A DNA stretch of 64,000 nt. Origin: Leptospirillum sp. Its GTDB lineage: Bacteria; Nitrospirota; Leptospirillia; Leptospirillales; Leptospirillaceae. The position numbers were made by a program, and so were the translations under genes. Shown here in pieces: positions 45,501 through 53,098 of the stretch; the first letter of the stretch is position 1; every line of letters begins with the position of its first letter. The stretch is from positions 62,001 through 126,000 of the forward strand of contig DAHUYM010000007.1 in NCBI GenBank assembly GCA_027315205.1, given 5' to 3'. The notes below the pieces were generated by a model. That model had not been told where the DNA came from, did not search any database, and saw only the letters and a list, made by a program, of their open reading frames with translations.

Positions 45501-45618
45501 TCCGATGGCTCTCGTTGTGGTGGGGGGGCTACTTTCTTCGATGGCTTTGACGCTGATTGTCGTTCCTGTTGTTTATGATCAGCTTAATTCTTGGTATGAT
45601 GCCATGTCTTCTCATTGA
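42571..45618 (+). CDS. RND-family efflux permease (AcrB/HAE1 type)
   Basis: A 1015-residue inner-membrane pump with the RND layout: one helix (LRRPVFITMIVLALVISGG), a large periplasmic loop, six helices, a second periplasmic loop and five or six helices. The proton-relay signature GILVDDAIVVLENIVRHRQEG is present, as are FAPVAFMQGIFGKFF and LFGLVAKNAILLVDYTN, so it is probably of the HAE (drug/hydrophobe) rather than the heavy-metal class. The start is ATG 42571 after GAGGAG. No periplasmic adaptor or outer-membrane channel gene is adjacent; partners must be elsewhere if it forms a tripartite pump. Confidence 0.92.
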   Translation: MFLSNLALRRPVFITMIVLALVISGGVSYTKLGENLFPSVSFPIISVTLFDPGSSARIVEERLTLPAEEALSALPGIQHVHSVTVPGAATVTMTFPDNEKPEKLFSEVQEKLQKIRHELPRGLPSPIISRVTPTEMPLLWIVFPFDGGEIGNRDLTWLKENVVPPLRALDGVAVISPIWPPSRVLHIWVRSRSLIRYSLSMETLAGLIRQNSLVLPSGRVSQGDREIMVETSGQALTPESLKQMAVPVSGGKKVILGDLATIREGWETARSIFRLDGNPAVGIQVFKKNEADGRKVSRSVRTMLNTMVWPKEWKEKPIIRMDRSQLVKKNNRELLETLLLGGALTVVVIFLFLESLVPTIIASLSIPASVISTFAVMKFFHFTLNTLTMLGLSLVVGILVDDAIVVLENIVRHRQEGLSASDAARQGVGEIGLAVLATTFSIIAVFAPVAFMQGIFGKFFYEFGLTVSFAVGMSMFVSLTLTPVLASRFLKNEPALKKVKVVSRWLEKLRVWYRNLLEWSLGHPGTVVMSTIGVLALIGLMVPRIGWDLVPRTDQGAYVVQMTAGSSASLNYADRKFKAASEELSQLPGVSSVFYQIGGGPEIPLNQGYLYVSLKPLEHRVITQEQSMAMARTLFAKDLSDHVSVDRISLVGGSGREIPLQVILMGPSRQKLELLSQELADRMKGIRGLVDIETPDRFGQRIMTVRPKKNLPDTFAVTPESLGQSLRMLLDMTDVGILKQKESGEKVLLSIDPEEKNDPERFSRLPVLLGNGKSLPLRQVAIVSEKSETQERVRDDRLPSLEVNANIVGKQTLGKAMESITSWASIHVPVEYRFRFGGSGDVLNQAIGQFTIALLLAILAVYMVLASQFENFLMPFVIMVSIPVSVVGAIFALWVTGNSFNLMSAMGLIILFGLVAKNAILLVDYTNTLRRRGMERRAALMEACPVRLRPVLMTTVAMVAGMLPMAFGWGAGGALRTPMALVVVGGLLSSMALTLIVVPVVYDQLNSWYDAMSSH

Positions 45619-45688
45619 CCTGCCCTGTGAGAGTAGGCCGTCATCGGTTCCCGGCCGGGAGCCTCTAAGACCAACGGAGAAAATGCAT

Positions 45689-46309
45689 ATGAGCTCATGG
45701 AAACGCTTGGGGCTTCTTTCGATTGGAGCCGTTTTCCTTCTCCTGGGTGTTGGATCCGGATGCTCTTCCGCTCCGAAAACCACCTCGCTTTCGAGTATCG
45801 GTCTAACTCCCGACGCGAGCCCAAGCGGAATCAATGTCCGGATCATCAACTCGTACTTTAATCCCAAGACATTACCCTACGAGCTTCCCTACACAATAGA
45901 AATTGATCCATCCCATCCGTTCGTTATCAGGTGCGAGCACAACAGGGTTGTCAAGGTTCCCGAACAATATAAGAAAGTCATCGTACGATTCATCGGACGA
46001 AGCAATGGGTATATCCAGGCTATCGAACTGAAATGGGTGGATTGGGAAAATCATGTGGTTCGCAAGTTTTTCTTCCATGACGATCTGGACAGGTTCCTGC
46101 GAATCCTTTCCCCCGTCCCGGTAGATACCAGTAAGGGAATCGGGCTTGGAAACTACATCAACGGGTGTACCGACCCGCTCCTGATCGTATCGGTTACGAC
46201 CCATCCAGGGGTGGTCAATGAATTCACTTTTCTGGGTGATTTCCTCCAGAAGGTGCTTTATCCCCAAAGCCCATTAAAGGCGTTTTCCTTCCTTTACATC
46301 TCCGGCTGA
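45689..46309 (+). CDS. Putative lipoprotein, unknown function
   Basis: About 206 residues with a lipoprotein-type signal: basic start (SSWKRLGLL), hydrophobic core and GVGSGC, so the Cys near residue 24 would be lipidated. The mature part is beta-rich (VRIINSYFNPKTLPYELPY, KKVIVRFIGRSNGYIQAIEL, YINGCTDPLLIVSVTTHPG) and I recognise no family. The start is ATG 45689 or 45683; GGAG lies nine bases before the former. It follows the RND gene by 70 bp and may share its transcript, but a functional link is only a guess. Confidence 0.72.
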   Translation: MSSWKRLGLLSIGAVFLLLGVGSGCSSAPKTTSLSSIGLTPDASPSGINVRIINSYFNPKTLPYELPYTIEIDPSHPFVIRCEHNRVVKVPEQYKKVIVRFIGRSNGYIQAIELKWVDWENHVVRKFFFHDDLDRFLRILSPVPVDTSKGIGLGNYINGCTDPLLIVSVTTHPGVVNEFTFLGDFLQKVLYPQSPLKAFSFLYISG

Positions 46310-46366
46310 TTTGATGACGGGATAATAAAGTGGAATGTCTTCAAACCCTCCAGAATAGGATTGTTT

Positions 46367-46810
46367 ATGTATTCGTACCAGGAAATGGTTTCCATGCTGA
46401 ACTCCGGCGGGTACAGGCTGACTGGACAGAGACTTCTTATTCTCGAAACCTTACAGTCGTTTCATGGAAGCTTTTCAGCCCTCGAACTCGAAAAAAAAGT
46501 GATGAAGAAAGATCAGTCAGTAGGTCGGGCAACCCTATTCAGGGCACTAGACCTTTTTCTCGAAAAGGGAATTCTTGAAAAAATCCACCGGGAATCGGGA
46601 GACGACGTGTATATCGTTGGCTCGAGCGGTCACCATCATCACCTGATTTGCAGGGTTTGTGGACTGATCCGCGACATCGAGGCCTGTCCTTTTGGGGAAG
46701 ATCTTAGAGCGATCGTCCAGCAGGAAGGATTTTCGGATACTCTGCACCGGGTGGAAATCGAGGGAGTGTGCCGGGCCTGTCAGAAAAAACAGAAAGGGCG
46801 TATCGCCTAA
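46367..46810 (+). CDS. Fur-family metalloregulator
   Basis: A 147-residue Fur-family repressor. The N-terminal winged helix contains GGYRLTGQRLLILETLQ, and VGRATLFRALDLFLEKGILEKI is the recognition helix-wing. The dimer domain carries the metal motif SSGHHHHLICRVCGLIRD, and the C-terminal CRAC supplies the second Cys pair of a structural zinc site. ATG 46367 is six bases after AGGA. Which metal (Fe, Zn or peroxide type) cannot be told from sequence. It is followed by a small lipoprotein gene and may overlap a minus-strand micro-ORF at its stop. Confidence 0.94.
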   Translation: MYSYQEMVSMLNSGGYRLTGQRLLILETLQSFHGSFSALELEKKVMKKDQSVGRATLFRALDLFLEKGILEKIHRESGDDVYIVGSSGHHHHLICRVCGLIRDIEACPFGEDLRAIVQQEGFSDTLHRVEIEGVCRACQKKQKGRIA

Positions 46811-46935
46811 GGCCCCATGGCATGAAAACGGGGGAGTTGGGATGAGACGTAATAGAGACCCGCAAAAAGGAGCAGCAACAAAGTGATGATCAGGAGAATG
46901 GGATTACGAAAGGATTTTTTCGGCGTGTCCGACAT
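46807..46935 (-). CDS. Possible 42-residue membrane micro-protein
   Basis: The minus strand has a short frame (ATG 46935 to TAG 46807-46809). Its sequence looks like a real single-pass membrane protein: a basic start (MSDTPKKSFRNP), one helix (ILLIITLLLLLFAGLYYV) and an SSQLPRFHAMGP end. Against it, no ribosome site is visible, its start overlaps the divergent lipoprotein start, and its stop abuts the fur stop. The hydrophobicity could be coincidental. Weak call. Confidence 0.35.
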   Translation of the reverse strand: MSDTPKKSFRNPILLIITLLLLLFAGLYYVSSQLPRFHAMGP

Positions 46936-47341
46936 GGGGAGGATTCTAGGAGCTGAAGGCGCGAGAGTCAAGAAAAATATCGAATGGATTTATTCTATCC
47001 TGGCTTTATTTCTGCTTCTTGCTGCTTGTCAGCCATCGCAACCCCTCCATTCCGCTGATCTTTCCGACATTCCGCCTCCTCCTCCTATCCGGTTCGACGC
47101 AACCCCTGTACCGACACTTCTTCCGCGAACAAATCTCTATCTTTTCCTTTCTTCCGATCGTCCGGTTTATTACAGAAAAGGAAGTTATTATCAGAACTGG
47201 AAAGGAAACTGGTTTGCATCGGACGATCTTCGCGGTCCGTGGAGAGCCATAGAAAAAGAAGAGCTTCCGGATCTCCTGGTCAATGTTCCTCCCGATTATT
47301 TCTACGAAAATTTTCCCTACAAGTTGCGCAAGGATCGATAA
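46934..47341 (+). CDS. Small putative lipoprotein
   Basis: A protein of about 135 residues. A basic, hydrophobic segment ends in a lipobox (SILALFLLLAACQPS), so it is probably a lipoprotein with a Pro-rich linker (DIPPPPPIRFDATPVP) and a compact C-terminal part rich in aromatics (YYRKGSYYQNWKGNWFASDD and DYFYENFPYKLRKD). No family recognised. The start is ambiguous: ATG 46934 is used, but GTG 46883, ATG 46886 or ATG 46898 are possible and would give a long n-region. Confidence 0.68.
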   Translation: MGRILGAEGARVKKNIEWIYSILALFLLLAACQPSQPLHSADLSDIPPPPPIRFDATPVPTLLPRTNLYLFLSSDRPVYYRKGSYYQNWKGNWFASDDLRGPWRAIEKEELPDLLVNVPPDYFYENFPYKLRKDR

Positions 47342-47371
47342 AGACTTGCCGGATTCGTTTTTCCCAAATCC

Positions 47372-48273
47372 ATGATTCGGTGGAAACTGGCGATCGTCCT
47401 GACTCTCTTGGGAATTTTTTTCTTTTCCCTCAAGGGAATTCTTGTCAAATTGCCACACGAGGCCGGTGCAACCCCCTTAATCCTTCCTATATTTCAGAAT
47501 GGTTTTTGTGGGGTTTCTATATCTATCTTCTGATTTTCTTTTGGGTCATTAGGAAGAAAAGACCGTTCATTTCGAAGTGGATTTTCCCCGAGCCACTTTA
47601 ACAGGATCTTGAAAAGGTCTCCATGCCGATGGTTGAAGCGAAATTCGGTCTCCTTCAGGTGCCAGCAGAACGTCTTCCGGGAGATCCCATTGATGTGATT
47701 CGGACTCCGGGCGTATTCATTCTGACCGTGATGGACCGGAAATGCCTGTCGAATCCCAGGTCGACCCGGCCGTCATACCCTCTCCATCCGTCGACGTGAA
47801 TCAGGCTCACAGGAAAGGACTTGCCCCGAATCACCGCCTGGAGAACCGCCTGGCTCGCATTGGGGACGATATCCGTGTCCACCCCGCCTCGTTTCAGAAG
47901 CCTGAAGACGATCTTTTCCACCGGCGCCACGGCCTCTCTTTCCCCGGATCCGGTGCGGACCGAAAGCCCGGTGAGGGCTGACGTTTCGGTCGCAGTCAGG
48001 TCCCGTGCGAAGCTTCGCACAAGCAGTAAGTTTTATGTGTATGCAGTGTTGTCGCCATTTTTACTACTGTTCTTCAAGCGATCTGATTTCGCATGGAATG
48101 ACCTGGCTGGGTGTTCAGAAGACGTCACTTTTGGGAGCACTGGGGCCGGTCAGCACAATGCTTGTGAGTTACATCGCACTTGGAGAACGGCTGCCATGGC
48201 TCGATGGGTTGGTACCTCTGTGATCCTCGTGGGGGTCTTGTGGCCCCAGGGAAACCTTTCTCCCTGTTTTTAA
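47372..48273 (+). pseudogene. EamA-family (DMT) transporter pseudogene, split by a transposase remnant
   Basis: The two ends of an EamA/DMT transporter are visible on the plus strand with a foreign block in between. The 5' part starts at ATG 47372 with LTLLGIFFFSLKGILVKL, then after a frameshift near 47475 continues as FLWGFYIYLLIFFWVIRKK (to about 47600). The 3' part runs from about 48020: FYVYAVLSPFLLLFF, then in a second frame MTWLGVQKTSLLGALGPVST with YIALGERLPWLD, then in a third frame VGTSVILVGVLWP, ending at TAA 48271-48273. The ALGP-x-ST-x5-LGERL pattern is the classic EamA tail. At least three frame changes and the insertion make it dead. Confidence 0.75.
47602..48020 (-). mobile_element. 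IS1595-family transposase remnant
   Basis: The minus strand reads as a decayed ISXO2-like (IS1595) transposase: FARDLTATETSALTGLSVRT (N-terminal helix-turn-helix end), then VFRLLKRGGVDTDIVPNAS, VHVDGWRGYDGRVDLGFDRHF-like text near residues 75-100, and in a second frame HINGISRKTF, FCWHLKETEFRFNHRHGDLF and ILLKWL. The central catalytic DDE-type block is only partly present: the ESFW-type segment is deleted between HINGI and SRKTF, and the region between RT and the LLKRGG block is also missing. No inverted repeats were identified. It sits antisense inside the EamA pseudogene and is certainly inactive. Confidence 0.8.
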
Positions 48274-49055
48274 AAAAATCGCCCCTTGCCTCCGATGATG
48301 TGAACCTGGAGGATCATTCCCCTTGATATTGAAAAACGGTCGGCTGCGGATCCTTCCCGGCAAAAGAGTTCGAGCCACCTGGAGCTATTGATCAAGAGAC
48401 CTGTTTCCCCGTAAGGGACATCCTGATACCGTTTTACGAAAGGAATCTCGATGTCTTCAAGCAAGAGCGCGATGGAATCCGGTGTTGACGAGGAGTGATA
48501 TCCGAAGAGGACATTTCCGAAGCGGTCGACATTCCACACCCTGAGAAAACCCGAAGGTGGAATCGCCAGGCCGGGAACCAGATCGGAAGCGGGGAGCCTT
48601 TCCCCAATTGAGTCGAGAGGCGCTCCGAGAACCACGGAAGCGACAAGGTGTGCGAACAGATCCCTGGCCTGGAATGTAGGGGATGCGAATCCTTCAGGCG
48701 CAGCCGCTATTTCAACTTTGCGGTACCTGATATCCATCCAATCGTGAAGCAGAGCGGGCAATCCGTTATCCGGGAGGAAGATTTTTCCAAACAGGCTTTC
48801 TCCGAGCAGGGCTTTCCGGGATGATCCGACTCCGGGGTCGATGACGACAAGGTGATGGCTGTCGGCAGGGAAACATGGAAGCACGTCTATCAGTACAGGT
48901 AATGCGTAGGCAGGCTCGAACGGCGGGATCTCGTGCGTGATGTCCACAACGACCGCATCCGGAAGCCGTGAGTATAGAACCCCCTTGATGGCTGCCACAT
49001 AGGGGTCTTTTGTCCCGAAATCGGTAGTCAGTGTGATGAGTGGGCGGCGCATCAT
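48270..49055 (-). CDS. SAM hydrolase / SAM hydroxide adenosyltransferase family protein
   Basis: A protein of about 261 residues of the DUF62/SAM hydroxide adenosyltransferase family (relatives of fluorinase/chlorinase), whose characterised members split S-adenosylmethionine into adenosine and methionine with water. Motifs: ITLTTDFGTKDPYVAAIKGV with the active Asp, FEPAYALPVLIDVLPCFP, LVVIDPGVGSSRKAL and FLPDNGLPALL. Met 49055 overlaps the upstream stop (ATGA); ATG 49052 is equally possible. It lies downstream of the methyltransferase-like gene, so the two are co-transcribed; a shared role in SAM-linked metabolism is a guess. Confidence 0.9.
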   Translation of the reverse strand: MMRRPLITLTTDFGTKDPYVAAIKGVLYSRLPDAVVVDITHEIPPFEPAYALPVLIDVLPCFPADSHHLVVIDPGVGSSRKALLGESLFGKIFLPDNGLPALLHDWMDIRYRKVEIAAAPEGFASPTFQARDLFAHLVASVVLGAPLDSIGERLPASDLVPGLAIPPSGFLRVWNVDRFGNVLFGYHSSSTPDSIALLLEDIEIPFVKRYQDVPYGETGLLINSSRWLELFCREGSAADRFSISRGMILQVHIIGGKGRFF

Positions 49056-49810
49056 CCCTCCTTCGGGGAAGAATCGTCGGGTTGGGTCGTTCGGGATCTT
49101 AGCCCTTGTACGCTCAATAGACCGGTTAAGGTCATTATGAAGAACACCCAAAAATATAACGTCCGAAAAGTTGCGGCAAAAGCGAAAAACCCTGCAACAA
49201 AAGCAAGGTTGAAAGATTCAGACCGTATGGCTTCCGACCATTTTTCAATGATTTTTCTGACGCCCTCGGTGACGAGGAACCGAATGTAGCTTTTCCGGAA
49301 CGTAAAACGGGGAACCCGTTTCATATCGGATTCATAGGTTGGATAACTCTCCGAAAGGGATTTCTCTTCGAAAACGGCAAGAAAAAAAGTGATACCTCCT
49401 CCGGCTACCAAGAGAAATGTTCCTCCGGAAGCCGAACACATTGGTACGAGGGAAATCAGCATCAAAAAGGATCCCTGATAGATCGGATGTCGCAAGAACC
49501 GGTAAGGGCCTTGAGAAGTATAGCCGGAACTGATTTTGCCGCCCCATACCGAATCCTTCCCTATATATGCCGTCCCTACCATTCTTAAAAAAATGCCGAA
49601 TAAGTAAAGGAATCCGCATGTTAACGCACACACTTTCGAAAAAAACGAACCGTACCCTTTAAAAACCAGATAGGCGATCAGAGGAACGCCGCTTTTTCTG
49701 TTCAGGATCCAGACTGGAATGAGAATGCTCAGGTAGAGAAAGACACGAATCCGATAAAGGAACAATATCAGCCGGGAAAGGAGGTTGGTTGGCGGCAGCT
49801 GGAGGCTCAT
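49052..49810 (-). CDS. Isoprenylcysteine methyltransferase-like membrane protein
   Basis: A 252-residue membrane protein with about six hydrophobic helices. The cofactor-side motif GPYRFLRHPIYQGSFLMLI and later EEKSLSESYPTYESDMKRVP match the ICMT/PEMT-like (phospholipid or isoprenylcysteine methyltransferase) family, in which the RHP-x-Y motif and the late Glu-Glu bind SAM. Substrate in bacteria is uncertain. The C-terminal third (about 170-250) adds two more helices (AFVAGFFAFAATFRTLYFW) not seen in the shortest members. It overlaps the SAM hydrolase gene by 4 bp. Confidence 0.8.
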   Translation of the reverse strand: MSLQLPPTNLLSRLILFLYRIRVFLYLSILIPVWILNRKSGVPLIAYLVFKGYGSFFSKVCALTCGFLYLFGIFLRMVGTAYIGKDSVWGGKISSGYTSQGPYRFLRHPIYQGSFLMLISLVPMCSASGGTFLLVAGGGITFFLAVFEEKSLSESYPTYESDMKRVPRFTFRKSYIRFLVTEGVRKIIEKWSEAIRSESFNLAFVAGFFAFAATFRTLYFWVFFIMTLTGLLSVQGLRSRTTQPDDSSPKEG

Positions 49811-50049
49811 TGATTATCTCCGTTTCCCCCGGGCTGACTTGAAGGGTTCGACAGGTTTCGTGTGTTCGATCGTCGGACAATCATGTTACCTGCATAAAAA
49901 TAAATTTATTCATATTATTTAAAATCTTAAATGGTGCAATCCTACCCTTATCCAAGACAGAACGAGCCCTTCCTTTTTTTCTTTCTCCTTGTTAATATAA
50001 AAAGATTCTAGGCCGTGAGAACCGGCTATGTTGAGGAGGAACGTTTCGT

Positions 50050-51822
50050 ATGCCAAATGAACACAGTGTAGCAGAGGCTGGCTCAGGTTCGGTAAGCCAG
50101 GGGACGGGAATCGCCGACGAAATGATGTTGGCACCGGAGGAGATGGATCGTCTTTACGCGGAAACGCTTCACAACCTTGATGAGGGTTCCGTCGTCGAAG
50201 GTAGGGTCATCGAAGTCTATCCGAACGAGGTTGTAGTCGATATCGGCTACAAGTCGGAAGGTCACATCCCGAAATCCGAATTTTCAGAGGAAGAGATCAA
50301 GGGCCTCAAGGTAAACGATGTCATTCATGTGTACCTTGAGGAACGCGAGGACCTTCATGGAAATTTGATCCTTTCGAAAGAAAAAGCGGATCGGATGAAG
50401 GTATGGGATGCCATTGAAGAGAAGTTTGACCAGAGCGAAGTCATCGAAGGCCGTATCATTTCCCGGATTAAAGGGGGGATGACCGTCGATGTCGGTCTCA
50501 AGGCATTTCTGCCTGGTTCCCAGATCGACCTCAGACCTGTGAGGGATATGGACCGCCTGATCGGGCAGACCATCCAGGTCCGAATTATCAAGATGAACAA
50601 GAAGCGAGGCAACATCATTGTTTCGCGGCGTGTTCTCCTTGAGGAATGGCGCGATCGACGAAAGAAAGTCACGATGGATGCCCTGAAGGAAGGCGAGGTT
50701 CTTGAAGGGATTGTCAAGAACATCACCGACTATGGTGCATTTATCGATTTGGGCGGGATCGACGGCCTTCTGCACATTACCGACATGTCGTGGGGAAGGG
50801 TTACGAATCCCCAGGAATTCATGAATGTCGGGGATAAGGTGAATGTCATGGTTTTGAAGCATGACAAGGAGACGGGAAGAGTGTCTCTCGGCCTGAAGCA
50901 ACTGACCCCTGATCCTTGGACAACGGTTGGAGAGCGATATCCGGAGGGTTCCAGGGTGAATGCCCGGGTTGTATCGATCACCGATTACGGAGCGTTCCTG
51001 GAGATTGAGCCTGGCGTCGAAGGGTTGATGCATGTGACGGAAATGAGCTGGAATCACGAGATAAAGCACCCCAGCAAGATCATGAGTGTGGGGGATACTG
51101 TCGAAGTTCAGGTGCTCAAGATCGACGAGAAGAACCGGAAAATCTCCCTGGGTCTGAAGCAGCTTGGTCCCAATCCCTGGGATACAGTTGATGAAAGATA
51201 CCCCATCGGGACAGTTGTTTCGGGAAAGGTCAAAAGCCTTACGGATTTTGGAGCTTTCGTCGGATTGGATGAAGGAATCGATGGTCTGATCCATATTTCT
51301 GACATGTCATGGACGAAGCATGTTCGCCACCCGTCCGAGATCTTTAAGAAAGGTCAGAAAGTGGACGTTGTCGTTCTGAAGATCGAGAAAGAGCGTCAAA
51401 GGTTGTCTCTCGGTTTCAAGCAGATCACCCAGGACCCATGGGAGTCGGATATACCGGGGCGTTTCCCGGTTGGTACGGTGGTGGACGGGGCGGTGACGAA
51501 AGTGATGGATTTTGGGTTTTTTGTCGAATTGGCTGAGGGCATAGAGGGTTTGGTTCATGTTAGCGAGGTGGACCTGGAGCCCGGATTGAGGATCGACCAG
51601 GTTTACCAGTCCGGATCGGTTGTTCCGGTTCGTGTGATCAAGCTGGACCCTTCTGAGAGAAAAATCGGGCTTTCGGTAAAAGCGGCTCCCATTTCGGAAT
51701 CGGTGGCCGAGCCAGCAACCGTCACCAGTCCTTCGCCATCAAACAACGCCATGGAAGAGGCTCTGAAATCCGCTCGAAAGAAGGGAAAGAAATCTTCAGA
51801 CTCATCGGAAGCGAACGACTAG
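50050..51822 (+). CDS. rpsA: 30S ribosomal protein S1
   Basis: A 590-residue S1 with six S1 (OB-fold) repeats, beginning at about residues 37, 122, 208, 294, 380 and 466: VVEGRVIEVYPNEVVVDIG, VIEGRIISRIKGGMTVDVG, VLEGIVKNITDYGAFIDLG, VNARVVSITDYGAFLEI, VSGKVKSLTDFGAFVGL and VDGAVTKVMDFGFFVEL. The C-terminal 60 residues are low-complexity (Ser, Ala, Pro, Lys). ATG 50050 follows GAGGAGG. S1 unwinds mRNA on the 30S subunit. The upstream 240 bp are AT-rich and hold its promoter, but I see no clear -35/-10 pair. Confidence 0.97.
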   Translation: MPNEHSVAEAGSGSVSQGTGIADEMMLAPEEMDRLYAETLHNLDEGSVVEGRVIEVYPNEVVVDIGYKSEGHIPKSEFSEEEIKGLKVNDVIHVYLEEREDLHGNLILSKEKADRMKVWDAIEEKFDQSEVIEGRIISRIKGGMTVDVGLKAFLPGSQIDLRPVRDMDRLIGQTIQVRIIKMNKKRGNIIVSRRVLLEEWRDRRKKVTMDALKEGEVLEGIVKNITDYGAFIDLGGIDGLLHITDMSWGRVTNPQEFMNVGDKVNVMVLKHDKETGRVSLGLKQLTPDPWTTVGERYPEGSRVNARVVSITDYGAFLEIEPGVEGLMHVTEMSWNHEIKHPSKIMSVGDTVEVQVLKIDEKNRKISLGLKQLGPNPWDTVDERYPIGTVVSGKVKSLTDFGAFVGLDEGIDGLIHISDMSWTKHVRHPSEIFKKGQKVDVVVLKIEKERQRLSLGFKQITQDPWESDIPGRFPVGTVVDGAVTKVMDFGFFVELAEGIEGLVHVSEVDLEPGLRIDQVYQSGSVVPVRVIKLDPSERKIGLSVKAAPISESVAEPATVTSPSPSNNAMEEALKSARKKGKKSSDSSEAND

Positions 51823-51883
51823 TCCTTCTGGGACGGGGGCGCATGTGAAGAATTATCCCTCGTCCCTTTTTTGAAATGACAAA

Positions 51884-52777
51884 ATGATGATCCGATTCAA
51901 AAAAATCCTTCGCTACGCCGGAATTTTGATCGCCGTGACTGCCATTGTATATCTCCTTGGCCGCAGCGCGACCCATTTTGGCCATCCAATTCCCTTTGTC
52001 GGCGGGGAGCAAATCGGTGTTGTGAGGATCGATGGTGTCATTCTCGAGTCTGAGGACGTCATTAGAAAGGTTCGTGTTTTATCGCATGATCCGGATATCA
52101 AGGCGATTGTTCTTCGTATCAATAGTCCGGGAGGTGCCGTAGTTCCTTCGCAGGATATTTGGGAAGAGATCCAGAAAGCTCGGAAGAGGGGAAAGATTAT
52201 AGTCACCTCTATCGGAACGGTCGGAGCTTCGGGCGCGTACTACATCGCGTCGGCTTCGGATTACATCATGGCAAGCCAGGGCTCTTTGACGGGCTCCATA
52301 GGTGTAATCATGGAGATGGCAGAGATAAAGGATCTCCTGGAAAAACTTGGCATTCACAGCGAAGTCATCAAAAGCGGTGCGATGAAGGATGCCGGATCCC
52401 CATTTCGTCCCATGACTCCTGATGAGAAAGAGTATGTCCAGAGTCTTCTGGAGAACATTCATCAACAATTCATTCAGGCTGTCGCCACGGGACGCCATAT
52501 GGATACCAATACCGTAAAATTGTTGTCCGATGGTCGTGTATTTACCGGTGATATGGCACTTCAGAACCATCTGATCGACGGGACCGGAGATTTCCATGAC
52601 GCAATACTCCAGGCCGCCAAAATGGCACACATCAAGGGAACCCCTTCCATACGCGATTTTCCCAAAAAAACGTTTGTGCGTTCCCTGTTGGATTCAAAGG
52701 TATCGACCTGGTTGGGTGATGCTATTGGATCCACCGCGGGATTTTGGTCCGTTTTGCCTGAAATGAGATTGCGCTGA
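51884..52777 (+). CDS. sppA: Signal peptide peptidase SppA (S49 family)
   Basis: A 297-residue single-domain SppA that degrades cleaved signal peptides in the membrane. An N-terminal anchor (YAGILIAVTAIVYLLG) is followed by the S49 fold: VVRIDGVILES, VLRINSPGGAVVPSQDIW, catalytic Ser in GTVGASGAYYIASASD and the base Lys region EVIKSGAMKDAGSPFRPMT. The late LIDGTGDFHDAI is typical. It starts at ATG 51884 (an ATG one codon later is possible). Confidence 0.95.
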   Translation: MMIRFKKILRYAGILIAVTAIVYLLGRSATHFGHPIPFVGGEQIGVVRIDGVILESEDVIRKVRVLSHDPDIKAIVLRINSPGGAVVPSQDIWEEIQKARKRGKIIVTSIGTVGASGAYYIASASDYIMASQGSLTGSIGVIMEMAEIKDLLEKLGIHSEVIKSGAMKDAGSPFRPMTPDEKEYVQSLLENIHQQFIQAVATGRHMDTNTVKLLSDGRVFTGDMALQNHLIDGTGDFHDAILQAAKMAHIKGTPSIRDFPKKTFVRSLLDSKVSTWLGDAIGSTAGFWSVLPEMRLR

Positions 52778-52801
52778 TTCGGGATTTCCGGGAGGACACT
52801 C

Positions 52802-53098
52802 ATGACCAGAGATGATCTCATTAGAAGAATTTCGGAGAGGTATCCGGGAATTTCGCTTGCGGAAGCCCGTTCCCTGATACTGGACTTTATCGAAGCCATG
52901 AAGTATTCGATCATTCAGTCGGAAAATTTGGAATTGAGACGATTCGGAGTCTTCGAGGTGCATCATCGGGATTCCCGCGTTGCCCGAAATCCCAAAACAG
53001 GTGAAAAGGTTCAGGTGGGGCCGCGTAAAAGCCTGATCTTCAGACCCGGAAAAATCTTGAAAACTCGGATGAAGAATCTCACGAAAAGGTCTGGGTGA
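52802..53098 (+). CDS. HU/IHF-family DNA-binding protein
   Basis: A 98-residue nucleoid protein. The HU/IHF fold is clear: an N-terminal helical part (TRDDLIRRISERYPGISL), the LELRRFGVFEV strand and the DNA-minor-groove arm RVARNPKTGEKVQVGPRKS with the intercalating Pro, then IFRPGKILKTRM. The RRFG version and length suggest an IHF-like (beta-type) member rather than classic HU. It overlaps ffh by 4 bp and comes 24 bp after sppA, the order seen in other bacteria for ihfB or a paralog. Confidence 0.93.
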   Translation: MTRDDLIRRISERYPGISLAEARSLILDFIEAMKYSIIQSENLELRRFGVFEVHHRDSRVARNPKTGEKVQVGPRKSLIFRPGKILKTRMKNLTKRSG

